Assembly: GCA_016209425.1 (NCBI GenBank)
Contig: JACQWA010000295.1
Coordinates: 1 to 38,141, forward strand
Origin: Candidatus Rokuibacteriota bacterium
Lineage (GTDB): Bacteria; Methylomirabilota; Methylomirabilia; Rokubacteriales; CSP1-6
Direction of reading: 5' to 3'
Length of the DNA stretch: 38,141 bases
Notes under the pieces: model-generated
Told to the model about the DNA's origin: nothing
The model's database searches: none
Seen by the model: only the letters and a program-made list of their open reading frames with translations
Shown: positions 1 to 7,827 of the stretch, in pieces
Layout of the letters: each line of letters begins with the position of its first letter
How positions within the stretch are numbered: the first letter of the stretch is position 1
Position numbers and translations under genes: made by a program

Positions 1-291
1 ACATTCTTCGCCAAGCAGTACTTCGAGACGCGGAGCGCCGCCGGGTGGAAGGCCGACCTCCGCCTCATCACCTCCCGACTCGGAACGCTCGAGTCCTACT
101 CCCTCCGGAGCTCGAGCTGGCGGACCGTCTTCGTCCCGTCCCACAACGGCACCCACGTCACGCTCCACTACGAGGTCAGGTACGCCAGGCACGCGTCGGC
201 GGAAACGTTCGTCGTCTTCAAACCGTTCGCCCGCGGCGAGTACAAGATCGTGCGCCACGCCATTGCCTCCCCGGGGCTCATGAAGGAATGA
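1..291 (+). CDS. 3' end of an uncharacterised protein gene
   Basis: Frame 1 is open from the first base and stops with TGA at 289-291, giving the last 96 residues of a protein whose start lies outside the window. The fragment is soluble, with no membrane segment. It has the alternating pattern of a small alpha+beta domain: an aromatic N-terminal helix (TFFAKQYFETRSAAGW), a stretch resembling SRLGTLESYSL, then strands ending in YKIVRHAIASPG. This layout recalls small NTF2-like DUF4019/DUF3887-type domains, but the resemblance is by eye and weak. The gap of 63 nt to the selenoprotein gene, on the same strand, would allow cotranscription. I cannot assign a function. Confidence 0.6.
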   Translation, partial: TFFAKQYFETRSAAGWKADLRLITSRLGTLESYSLRSSSWRTVFVPSHNGTHVTLHYEVRYARHASAETFVVFKPFARGEYKIVRHAIASPGLMKE

Positions 292-354
292 GCGCGCGAA
301 GCGGGGGAGAGGAGAACGCTGAGGGGAGAAGGGCCGGATGAGGAGGTCACGATC

Positions 355-2025
355 ATGCGCTTGGAAGTCCTGAACCCGCAGGCTCCGACCGTCGAGCGGA
401 CCGTCAAGGCGGCTCATCGCCCGCCCGACCTCAAGGGAAAGCGGATCGGTCTCTACTGGAACCTCAAGGCCGGCGGCGACCACGCCCTGACCCGGGCGGC
501 CGAGCTGCTCGCCCAGCGTTCCCCCGGCGTCACGTTCACGCGGTACTGGGGCGAGGTGGGGAGCCTCTTCCGCATGGCGACGGCGGCGGACGTCCAGCGC
601 ATCGCCGCTGAGTGCGACGCGGTCATCGGCACCACCAGCGACTGAGGGTCGTGCACGTCGTGGCTTGTCCACGACATGGTCGAGATGGAAGGGGCCGGTG
701 TGCCCACCGTGTCCTTCACGGCCGAAGCCTTCGCGAGGGACGCTCGCCGGAGTGCCGAAACCTTCGGTCTTCCGGCGCTGCCGATCGCCGTGGTTCCCCT
801 GCCTTTCACCAACCAGACCGCCGATGAAATCCGCCGTGCCGTCGAGGGCGCGATCGACCAGGTGATCCAGGCTCTGACCACCCCGCCCGCACTTCACGTC
901 GAGGTCCCCGCCGCCGCGGCGTCGGCCGAAAGCATCCCCATCGAGGGGTCCGACCCGCTGGATGCCCTCGACCGGATGACCCGCCTCTTCCTGGAACGCG
1001 GCTGGAGCGACGGCTTCCCGCTTGTCCCCCCGACCCCCGATCGGGTCCAGCTGATGCTCCGGGGCACGCGGCGGGTCGCGGGCGAGGTGGTCGCCGTGCT
1101 CGAGCCCGGCTTCGGCGTCGCCACCGTCGAGAAGATCGCGATCAACGGCGTGATGGCCGGCTGCCTGCCCGAGCACCTGCCGGTCCTCCTCGCCGCCGTG
1201 GAGGCGGTCTCGGACCCGAAGTTCTTCCTCCGGATCGCGGCCATGTCCACAGGGCCGCACGCTCCCCTCATGCTGGTGAACGGGCCCATGGCCACGAAGC
1301 TCGGGATCAACTCGGGCCGGTGCGCGCTCGGCCCCGGCTCTCAGAACCACGCCAACGTCGTGATCGGCCGCGCGCTCCGCCTGATCTACATGAACATCGG
1401 CCAGGCCTACCCGGGCGTGATGGACATGGACACGATCGGCTCGGCCAACAAGTTCAGTCTCTGCGTGGCGGAGAACGAGGAGGCCAATCCGTGGCAGCCC
1501 TTCCACGTGGAGCGCGGCTTCGCCCCCGACGCGAGCACGGTCACCGTCATGACCGTGTACGCCCAGTCCGACGTCTTCGATTTCTTCAACACCACTCCCG
1601 AAGGGATCCTCACCACGGTGGCGAGCGCCGCGGCGAACGCCGCCATCGCCTCCACGGGGCGCTGGCTGGAGGGAACCTGGGCCGACCCCAGAACGAAAAC
1701 CAAGATTCGCGACCGGAACTTGCTTCTGCTCTGCCCCGAGCACGCGGCGATCATTGCCCGGCACGGCTGGTCCAAGGCGGATGTGCGGAACTACCTCTAC
1801 CGCCACGCCACGCTCCCGTTCAGGGTTCTGCGCGCGAACCGCGAGCCCTCCACCCTGGTCGCCGGTCGCCCGGACCTTCAGTGGCTCACCGCCCACCCCG
1901 AACTCCCCGTTCCCCTGGTGGAAGCGCCGGAGTGCTACGAGGTCGCCGTGGTGGGCGGAGCGGCGGGGCGAAGCATGTACTTTTACGGGGCCCACGAGGC
2001 CGTCACGAAGCCCATCGAACGGTGA
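355..2025 (+). CDS. UGSC-family selenoprotein with in-frame TGA read as selenocysteine
   Basis: One 556-residue protein if the TGA at 643-645 (codon 97) is decoded as selenocysteine. The reading frame continues unchanged past the TGA, and the context reads GTTSD-U-GSC-TSWLVHDMVEMEG. This gives the U-G-S-C motif (U97, C100) for which the UGSC family is named, a CxxC-like redox pair. A perfect hairpin follows immediately. The start is ATG 355, with AGGAGG at 341-346. Residues 1 to about 180 form the UGSC domain (KGKRIGLYWNLKAGGD early on). Residues from about 190 to 556 form a second conserved region (RGWSDGFPLVPPTPDRV; INSGRCALGPGSQNHANVV) seen in long members of the family. The biochemical role is unknown; a thiol/selenol redox function is inferred. 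Conventional calling would split it into a 96-aa and a 449-aa product, both wrong. Selenocysteine machinery must be encoded elsewhere. Confidence 0.9.
657..675 (+). promoter_or_regulatory. Candidate bacterial SECIS hairpin
   Basis: Directly downstream of the TGA, GTCGTGG (657-663) pairs perfectly with CCACGAC (669-675) around a five-base loop CTTGT. There are 18 nt between the TGA and the loop, and the loop ends in GT. Bacterial SECIS elements sit inside the coding sequence just after the UGA, with a short stem and a G/U-containing apical loop bound by SelB, so position, size and loop all fit. The stem also encodes protein (SWLVHD), so part of its conservation could be due to coding. The call is strong in combination with the UGSC motif. 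Confidence 0.75.
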
Positions 2026-2060
2026 TCTCCGGCGCTCCGGCCCACCCACGCCCACACCGG

Positions 2061-2086
2061 CGCCTCTTCCCCGGTGGGGAGAGGCG
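2061..2086. repeat. Palindromic intergenic repeat (family 2), convergent gap
   Basis: An 11-bp stem with one G-U pair (CGCCTCTTCCC against GGGGAGAGGCG) lies in the 94-nt gap between the convergent selenoprotein and ABC binding-protein genes, followed by GAGGTGAGGGGG. The core CCTCT-CCCC/GGGG-AGAGG and trailing GTGAGGGG recur at 12392-12427 and 33346-33390. In this position it could end transcription from both sides, although there is no T-tract. Confidence 0.55.
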
Positions 2087-2119
2087 AGGTGAGGGGGCAA
2101 GGGAAAAGGGCGAGGGCAG

Positions 2120-3850
2120 CTAGGCGCGCTCGACGATGTAGATGTGCTGCAGCATGTCCACGTAGATGTTGCCGTCCACCACGATCTCGCCCTGCTTGTT
2201 TCGCTCGAGCCCTTTGACCCAGGGCTTGGCTGCCCCGTAGCGCACCACCCAGGCCACCGGGACATATCCGACGTCGGACTGGAGGATCTCCTCGGCCTTC
2301 GCGTAGTGGGCCATGCGCTTCTTCGGGTCGCGGGTATCACGCCCGGTCTCCAGCTCCTTGTCGAAGGCATCGTTGACCCACGCCTGGCGTTTGCCCGTGG
2401 TCTTCTTGCCGTAGAAGGTGTCGAAGTACTCGTTGTGGGGATCCGGGTAGTCCATGAACCAGCGGATCCAGACGAACTGGAGGTCCTGCTTCCACAGCCG
2501 CTCGCGGAAGACTCGCGGCTCGAGCACCTCGAGGTCCGTCTTCATGTTGAGGTTCTCCAGCAGCACCGCCTGGACGGCCTCGGCGAGCGGCCTCGACCCC
2601 AGGGCCTCGTCCCGCATGGAGAGCGTGATCTTGGGCCAGTTCTTCCCGCCTTCGAAGGGCGTCCCCTTCAACATCTCCACGGCGAGCTTGCGGTCGAACC
2701 GCTGGAGGTCGCGGATCTTCTTGTCGTCCAGGGCCCCCGGAAAGCCGGGTGGGATCATGGAGTGGGCCGCGATGGCCAGGCCCTGGCTCACCTTGACGAC
2801 ATTCTCCCGGTCAATGGCGTGGGCCACGGCCTTACGCACCTTCAGGTTGTCGAAGGGGGGCTTGGTCACCTGGGGAAGCAGATACCAGGTGCCCGGATAC
2901 GGGAACCGGAAGACATCCTTCGACGCCCTCGGGTCTGCCTGGAGCCGCCTGAGATCGCCGGCCGCCAGGAGCGTCAGGTCGATCTCATTGTTCTCGTAGG
3001 GAAGCGCCCCGGAGGCCAGGGGGATGATCGGAATGATCACCTTGCTCAGGTGGACGTCCTTCACGCCGTAGTAGTAGGGGTTCTTCTTGAGAACCATCTG
3101 CTTGTTGTGCTCCCACGCCTCCAGGGTGAAGGGCCCGTTCGTGACGATATTGGCCGCCTCCGTCCACTTGTCGCCGTGCTTCTCCACGGCCGGCCGGTAC
3201 GCCGGGAGCGCCGCCAGGTAGGCTGCCAGCACCGGGAAGTAGCCGCGCGGCCCTTCCAGCGTGACCTCGAGCGTCCAGTCATCCTTGGCCTTGACACCCA
3301 CCTGGCTGGGGTCGGTGAGCTGCTTCTTGTTGAACGCCTCGCCGTTCTTGATGTCGTAGAGGAACGACGCGTAAGGGGCGGCGGTGGCAGGATCGAGCTG
3401 GCGCTTCCACGACCACTCGAAGTCGCGCGCCGTCAGGGGGGCGTTGTCCGACCAGCGGGAGTCCTTCCGGATGGCGAACGTCCAGACGGAGCCCTCCTTG
3501 TTTCCCTCGACCCTGGTCGCCATCCACGGCACCGCGACAAAGTCGGCATTGAAAACCATCAGCCCTGCCCAGAGGGCCGGCACACCCTGGCAGTACAGAT
3601 CCTTGTTGAAATCCTGGCTGGCCGGGTCCTGCTGGAACCAACCCCCTCCGCCGTATTTGAGGATCTGCTCCTTGGCCAGCTTCTCTCCCGGCGCCGGCTT
3701 GGTCGGCTTGGCGGCTTCTGCTCTGGTGATGAAGCCGAGCCCCCCGAGGGCAGCCATGGCCCCCACCACCTTCAGGAAGTCGCGCCGGCCGACGCCGATC
3801 GCCTCCAGCCGTTTCTCGAAAAGCGCCAGTTGCTCGTCGGGAATCCTCAT
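2120..3850 (-). CDS. ABC transporter substrate-binding protein, family 5 (peptide/nickel type)
   Basis: A 576-residue periplasmic solute-binding protein of the DppA/OppA family, which captures peptides or other small solutes and delivers them to the two permeases encoded just upstream. The N-terminus carries a twin-arginine export motif, GRRDFLKVV (R22, R23), then a hydrophobic stretch ending near ITRAEAA, so Tat export is likely. Family 5 features include WSWKRQLDPATAAPYAS, NGPFTLEAW near residue 240 and a core like NLKVRKAVAHAIDRE near 340. Length is normal for the family. ATG at 3850 is preceded by AAGGAGG with a 5-nt spacer. It is the last gene of a three-gene operon, 22 nt after the second permease. 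The true substrate cannot be read from the sequence. Confidence 0.93.
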   Translation of the reverse strand: MRIPDEQLALFEKRLEAIGVGRRDFLKVVGAMAALGGLGFITRAEAAKPTKPAPGEKLAKEQILKYGGGGWFQQDPASQDFNKDLYCQGVPALWAGLMVFNADFVAVPWMATRVEGNKEGSVWTFAIRKDSRWSDNAPLTARDFEWSWKRQLDPATAAPYASFLYDIKNGEAFNKKQLTDPSQVGVKAKDDWTLEVTLEGPRGYFPVLAAYLAALPAYRPAVEKHGDKWTEAANIVTNGPFTLEAWEHNKQMVLKKNPYYYGVKDVHLSKVIIPIIPLASGALPYENNEIDLTLLAAGDLRRLQADPRASKDVFRFPYPGTWYLLPQVTKPPFDNLKVRKAVAHAIDRENVVKVSQGLAIAAHSMIPPGFPGALDDKKIRDLQRFDRKLAVEMLKGTPFEGGKNWPKITLSMRDEALGSRPLAEAVQAVLLENLNMKTDLEVLEPRVFRERLWKQDLQFVWIRWFMDYPDPHNEYFDTFYGKKTTGKRQAWVNDAFDKELETGRDTRDPKKRMAHYAKAEEILQSDVGYVPVAWVVRYGAAKPWVKGLERNKQGEIVVDGNIYVDMLQHIYIVERA

Positions 3851-3872
3851 GGTGGCCTCCTTGAAATGCCGG

Positions 3873-4775
3873 TTACTTCATCTTGGGGTCCAGCGCATCC
3901 CGAACCCCGTCCCCGAAGAAGGTAAACGACAGCATCGTGACCGCGATGGCGATCGACGGAAACACGCAGAGGTGCCAATACGAGCGGAGGAACTGCTGGT
4001 TCTCCCCGACCATCTGGCCCCAGGACGGCGTCGGCGGGTTGATCCCCACCCCGATGAACGACAGCGCCGCCTCGGTGAAGATCGCCTCCGGAATCCCGAA
4101 GCTCGCGGTGACGATGATCGGCGTCAGCGAGTTGGGGAAGAGGTGCCGCGTCATGAGGCGGAACCAGCCCGCGCCGAGGGCCCGCGCTCCCTCCACGTAC
4201 TCCTTCTCCTTGATCGAGAGGACCTGGGCGCGGGTCTGCCGGGCGATCCCGACCCAGCCGGTGAGGCCGATGGCGATGAAGATGTTCGTGAGGCCGGCCC
4301 CGAGCGCGGACATGACGAGAATGACGAAGAGCAGGCGGGGAAACGCGTACATCACGTCGATGAATCGTGTCAGGAAGAGATCCACCCGACCCCCGAAGTA
4401 CCCGGAGAGGAGACCGATGGGGACGCCGATCAGCACGACGATCGCCTGAGCGCCGAGTCCCACCAGCATCGAGACGCGCGCCCCGTAGATCATCCGCGAC
4501 AGCACATCGCGGCCCAGCTGATCCGTGCCAAGGGGAAACTCCTTCGAGGGAAACTCGTAGGTCCGACTGAAGCTGCTCTTCGTGTAAGGGTACGGAGCCA
4601 GCCCGTCGGCGAGCAGCGCCACGAGGCAGAGCAGGACGATGACGCCCCCCCCGAGGACGGCCAGCCGATTTCGAAGGAGCCGCCGCCACGCGTCCCGCCA
4701 CAGGCTCGTGGCGTGGACAGTCTCGGCGGGCCACACGACCCCCGCCGCACCCGGAACCCTCTGCACTACCGCCAT
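3873..4775 (-). CDS. ABC transporter permease, DppC/OppC type
   Basis: About 300 residues. This is the inner-membrane permease that pairs with the DppB-type subunit upstream. An N-terminal membrane segment (LAVLGGGVIVLLCLVALLA) precedes the typical periplasmic portion with FPLGTDQLGRDVLSR, a signature of the DppC subfamily. Several further membrane spans follow. The cytoplasmic EAA loop is clear (KEYVEGARALGAGWFRLMTR), the site that contacts the transporter ATPases. I chose ATG at 4775 (MAVVQRV); a TTG ten codons earlier is possible but less attractive. The 147-nt gap to the upstream permease is mostly filled by a dispersed hairpin repeat (4846-4924), unusual inside an ABC operon. Confidence 0.92.
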   Translation of the reverse strand: MAVVQRVPGAAGVVWPAETVHATSLWRDAWRRLLRNRLAVLGGGVIVLLCLVALLADGLAPYPYTKSSFSRTYEFPSKEFPLGTDQLGRDVLSRMIYGARVSMLVGLGAQAIVVLIGVPIGLLSGYFGGRVDLFLTRFIDVMYAFPRLLFVILVMSALGAGLTNIFIAIGLTGWVGIARQTRAQVLSIKEKEYVEGARALGAGWFRLMTRHLFPNSLTPIIVTASFGIPEAIFTEAALSFIGVGINPPTPSWGQMVGENQQFLRSYWHLCVFPSIAIAVTMLSFTFFGDGVRDALDPKMK

Positions 4776-4845
4776 GTGACGTTCGCCCGCACGCCCTTCG
4801 AGCAAGGGTTTTGCCGCCGCAATCGACGTGGAAGGCCCACGGTAA

Positions 4846-4924
4846 GCAGTTCGAGCGGGGGCTTCGCCCCCGCAACCCTCCCGGGGGAGGCATCGGAGGG
4901 GCGGCGAAGCCCCCCTCCGAGTTT
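4846..4924 (-). repeat. Dispersed two-hairpin repeat, family 1, copy C
   Basis: Read on the minus strand this is AAACTCGGAGGGGGGC..., a first hairpin based on CGGAGGGG/CCCCTCCG. A spacer CCTCCCCCGGGAGGGTT follows, then a second hairpin GCGGGGGC-GAA-GCCCCCGC. It aligns along its length with copies at 21418-21496 and 29096-29177. It lies in the permease-permease gap, touching the stop codon of the upstream permease. It resembles REP/BIME-type dispersed palindromes. Confidence 0.8.
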
Positions 4925-5849
4925 AATAGCGGATGCGCGGATCCAGAGCGCCATAAAGGAGGTCCACGATGAGGTTCATGATGGCCAGGAACGCCCCGTA
5001 CAGGAGGATCACGGCCATGATCATGGGATAGTCCCGGCCGGTCATGGACTCGACGAAGAACCGCCCCATGCCCGGGACGCGGAAGATGGACTCCACGAAG
5101 AAGGATCCGGTCCCCACCGCCGCGAACATCGGCCCGAGCAGCGTGACGACCGGAATAAAGGCGTTCTTCAGGACGTGCTTGAAGACCACCAGCCGCTCGC
5201 CGAGCCCCTTGGCGCGCGCCGTCAGGATGTAGTCGGACCGGATCACCTCGAGGATACTGGAGCGGGTGAACCGGGCGATGATTCCCATCGGGCCGAGGGC
5301 CAGCGTGATGGTCGGGAGGACCCACTCCCGCGGCTGACCCCAGCCGCCGGTGGGAAAGAGCGGGAGGAGGAGGGAGAACAGAACGATGAAGAAGACGGCG
5401 AGGATAAAGTTGGGTACGCTCACGCCGAGCGTCGCAAGCCCAACGCTCACATAGTCCCAGGAACGATTCTGATAGACGGCGGCGAGGATTCCCAGCGCCA
5501 CCCCGCCGAGGATGGCGAGGGCCAGGGCCATGCTACCCAGGAAGAGGGAGACGGGGAACGACGCGAGGAGAATTTCGCCCACCGTGCGTGTCTTATAGAC
5601 GAAGGAGTTCCCGAAATCGCCGCGGACCGCCTTGGCGACGAAGATGACGAACTGCTCATGAAGGGGTCTGTCCAGGCCGTACTTCTCGGCCAGGTTCTTC
5701 TGAGCCTCGGGGCTCAACGGGTTGGCGCCCTCGGCCACCGGATCCAGGGGGCTCCCCGGCGTGGCGTGCATGACCAGGAAGGTGACCAGGGCCATGGCCA
5801 GCAGCGTGGGGAGAAGCCAGAAGAGCCGCTGGACCGCGTACTTGAGCAC
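4923..5849 (-). CDS. ABC transporter permease, DppB/OppB type
   Basis: About 308 residues, the first gene of the ABC operon. The product is the membrane subunit of the dipeptide/oligopeptide/nickel permease superfamily. It begins (V/M)LKYAVQRLFWLLPTLLAM, a typical DppB N-terminus with the first membrane span, then HATPGSPLDP. The EAA loop reads RSDYILTARAKGLGERLVV, close to family consensus, and the C-terminus LLYGALDPRIRY is typical. I chose GTG at 5849, preceded by a G-rich Shine-Dalgarno-like run. The longer frame back to 5918 would start inside a good promoter, so it is rejected. No ATP-binding subunit gene is present in the window. Confidence 0.92.
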   Translation of the reverse strand: MLKYAVQRLFWLLPTLLAMALVTFLVMHATPGSPLDPVAEGANPLSPEAQKNLAEKYGLDRPLHEQFVIFVAKAVRGDFGNSFVYKTRTVGEILLASFPVSLFLGSMALALAILGGVALGILAAVYQNRSWDYVSVGLATLGVSVPNFILAVFFIVLFSLLLPLFPTGGWGQPREWVLPTITLALGPMGIIARFTRSSILEVIRSDYILTARAKGLGERLVVFKHVLKNAFIPVVTLLGPMFAAVGTGSFFVESIFRVPGMGRFFVESMTGRDYPMIMAVILLYGAFLAIMNLIVDLLYGALDPRIRY

Positions 5850-5889
5850 ACGCCCCCCGAGAGATTCGGGCCGCCGAACGGTGTGCCCT

Positions 5890-5918
5890 ACTATTGCGAA
5901 CCCGCCCAGCCAAGTCAA
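5890..5918 (-). promoter_or_regulatory. Sigma70-type promoter for the ABC operon
   Basis: On the minus strand, TTGACT (5913-5918) and AATAGT (5890-5895) are separated by 17 bp, close to the -35/-10 consensus. They lie about 40 bp upstream of the GTG start of the first permease. The region is shared with the divergent activator gene starting at 5980. Confidence 0.6.
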
Positions 5919-5961
5919 GCCGGAAGGTGGGGCAAGGGGGAGAGGGTGGGGTAACGAGCCA

Positions 5962-5970
5962 TGTTATCAT
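5962..5970 (+). promoter_or_regulatory. Extended -10 promoter (TGTTATCAT), near-leaderless
   Basis: A TGN-TATNNT extended -10 lies nine bases before the ATG at 5980. A start seven bases after the -10 would leave a leader of only about three bases, and no Shine-Dalgarno sequence is seen. No -35 element is recognisable, which fits extended -10 promoters. Confidence 0.45.
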
Positions 5971-5979
5971 ACGCCCGGG

Positions 5980-7827
5980 ATGACCATCCCCCTCACGATC
6001 CTCCCCGACAACCGGGAGCTCCAGGTCGCTCCCGGCACCACGATCCTCAAGGCCGCCCAGGCTGCCGGGATCGACATTACCGCGACGTGCGGCGGGAGGG
6101 GGCGCTGCACCTCGTGTCGCGTGAAGTTCGTCCGCGGAACCATCCCCCCGCCCACCATCATGGATGAGCTCCAGCTGGGAGACGACCTCGTTCGGGAGGG
6201 GTATCGCCTCTCCTGCCAGTGCCACCTCGCCGAGGCGACCGCCGTGCAGGTCGCCCCGCCGCTCGACGAGCAGGCCTTCCAGATTCTCGGGGCCGATCGA
6301 CGGGTACAGGACGTCGCGCGGGTCGTGATCGACGCCGGGATCACCAAGCAGGTCGTGAAAGTCTCCCTCCCCCGTGAGGAGCATCACCAGACATCCGACC
6401 TGGAAGAGCTCCTGACCGTGATCGGACGCACCACGGAGGACGTTTCCCCCGCCATCCTCAGGCAGCTTCCCCAGAGCCTGCGGGACGGCCAGGGAGAGGT
6501 CACCGTCACCACCTTCGGCCGTCAGGTTCTCGCCGTGGAGAAGGGCGACACCGCGCTCCTCAAGTTCGGCCTCGCCGTGGACATCGGCACCACCAGCGTG
6601 GTCACCACGCTGATCGAGCTGGAATCCGGCGAGCAACTTGCGACGGTGTCCAGCCTGAACCCCCAAGCCGTCTTCGGCGGCGACCTGATGTCGCGGATCG
6701 CCTTCGCCCAGTTCAACCCCGCCAACCTCCGGAAGCTCCAGACCCGGATCATCGGGCTCCTGAACCAGCATGTGGAGGAGATCGTTCGGCAATCGGGCGT
6801 CCTGGCCAAATGGCTCTACAAGGTCGTGGTCGTGGGCAACACCTGCATGCACCACATCCTTCTGGGGATCGACCCCTCCTACGTGGGACTGGCGCCGTAC
6901 GCGCCGGTCATGCGGCACCCCCTGGTCGTCCCCGCGCGCGAGCTCTTCCTCAAGGTGAACCCCGAGGCGCGGGTCTGCCTGCTCCCGATCGTGGCGGGAT
7001 TCGTCGGAGCCGATGCCGTGGCGGTGGCTCTGGCCACCCGGATCTACGAAAGTCCCGAGGTCAGGATCGCGGTGGACATCGGGACCAACGGCGAGGTGCT
7101 GCTCGGGTCGAAGGCGCGTCTCTGGGCCTGCTCCGCTCCCGCCGGCCCCGCCCTGGAGGGCGCCCAGGTCAAGCACGGCATGCGCGGGGCGCTCGGCGCC
7201 ATCGACCGCGTCAGGATCGAGGACGACGTCGAGATCCACACCATCGGCGAGGCAGGGCCGCTGGGCATCTGCGGCTCGGGCATCATCGACGCCCTGGCGT
7301 GCATGCTCGACACGGGCGTCGTGGACTCCACGGGGCTGATTCAGGTCGAGCAGCGGGATCGGCTTCCCCTCCGGCTCAGGGAGCGCGTCGTCATGCGCGG
7401 GGAGGAACGGCAGTTCGTCCTCGTCAAAAAGGGGGAGGTCGGCGCGCCGGCCGAGATCGTGCTCAGCCAGGATGACATCCGCCAGGTTCAGCTCGCCAAG
7501 GGGGCCATCGCGGCCGGCGTGGCGATGCTTCAGCATATTGCCGGAATCCCCTCCGAGCAGGTGGCCGAGCTCATGCTGGCCGGCGGGTTCGGCAACTACA
7601 TCTCGATCCGGAGCGCGCTGCGCATCGGGCTGATCCCGCCGCTCCCCGCCGGGAAGATCCGCTACGTGGGCAACGCCGCCTCGCTCGGCGCCCAGCTCTG
7701 TCTGGTCTCGGAAACCGAACGCCAAAGGGCCGAGCGCGTCGCGCGCAGCATCGAGCACGTCTCCCTGGCGGCGCACCCTGATTTTCAGGACATCTTCGTC
7801 GAATGCATGAACTTCCCCCCATCGTGA
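5980..7827 (+). CDS. [2Fe-2S]/ASKHA protein, corrinoid reductive activator type
   Basis: 615 residues. The N-terminal plant-type ferredoxin domain has C37-x5-C43-x2-C46 and C79 (or C81) for one [2Fe-2S] cluster (TCGGRGRCTSC). A linker region leads to an ASKHA ATPase fold (DUF4445 type) with two phosphate-binding motifs: VDIGTTS at 200-206 and VDIGTNGEV near 365. AGGFGNY lies near 533. This architecture is that of RACo/RamA-like proteins, which use ATP and an electron from the cluster to reduce inactive Co(II) corrinoid to Co(I) in methyltransferase systems. The UroD-type methyltransferase-like gene 0.9 kb downstream fits that role, but no corrinoid protein is encoded here. A longer frame exists upstream, but the ferredoxin domain begins at ATG 5980. 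Confidence 0.88.
   Translation: MTIPLTILPDNRELQVAPGTTILKAAQAAGIDITATCGGRGRCTSCRVKFVRGTIPPPTIMDELQLGDDLVREGYRLSCQCHLAEATAVQVAPPLDEQAFQILGADRRVQDVARVVIDAGITKQVVKVSLPREEHHQTSDLEELLTVIGRTTEDVSPAILRQLPQSLRDGQGEVTVTTFGRQVLAVEKGDTALLKFGLAVDIGTTSVVTTLIELESGEQLATVSSLNPQAVFGGDLMSRIAFAQFNPANLRKLQTRIIGLLNQHVEEIVRQSGVLAKWLYKVVVVGNTCMHHILLGIDPSYVGLAPYAPVMRHPLVVPARELFLKVNPEARVCLLPIVAGFVGADAVAVALATRIYESPEVRIAVDIGTNGEVLLGSKARLWACSAPAGPALEGAQVKHGMRGALGAIDRVRIEDDVEIHTIGEAGPLGICGSGIIDALACMLDTGVVDSTGLIQVEQRDRLPLRLRERVVMRGEERQFVLVKKGEVGAPAEIVLSQDDIRQVQLAKGAIAAGVAMLQHIAGIPSEQVAELMLAGGFGNYISIRSALRIGLIPPLPAGKIRYVGNAASLGAQLCLVSETERQRAERVARSIEHVSLAAHPDFQDIFVECMNFPPS

Noticed and set aside
2144-3925. Long open frames antisense to the binding-protein and permease genes
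   Set aside because: Their proteins are low-complexity Arg/Gly/His-rich sequences without known motifs, typical of the mirror frame of GC-rich genes. The minus strand encodes conserved family proteins.
4846-4924. CRISPR or integron-type array from the hairpin repeats
   Set aside because: There are only three copies, far apart, with no regular spacers and no cas or integrase gene.
5850-5918. Longer N-terminus for the DppB-type permease
   Set aside because: It would start within the TTGACT/AATAGT promoter and add 23 residues not typical of the family.
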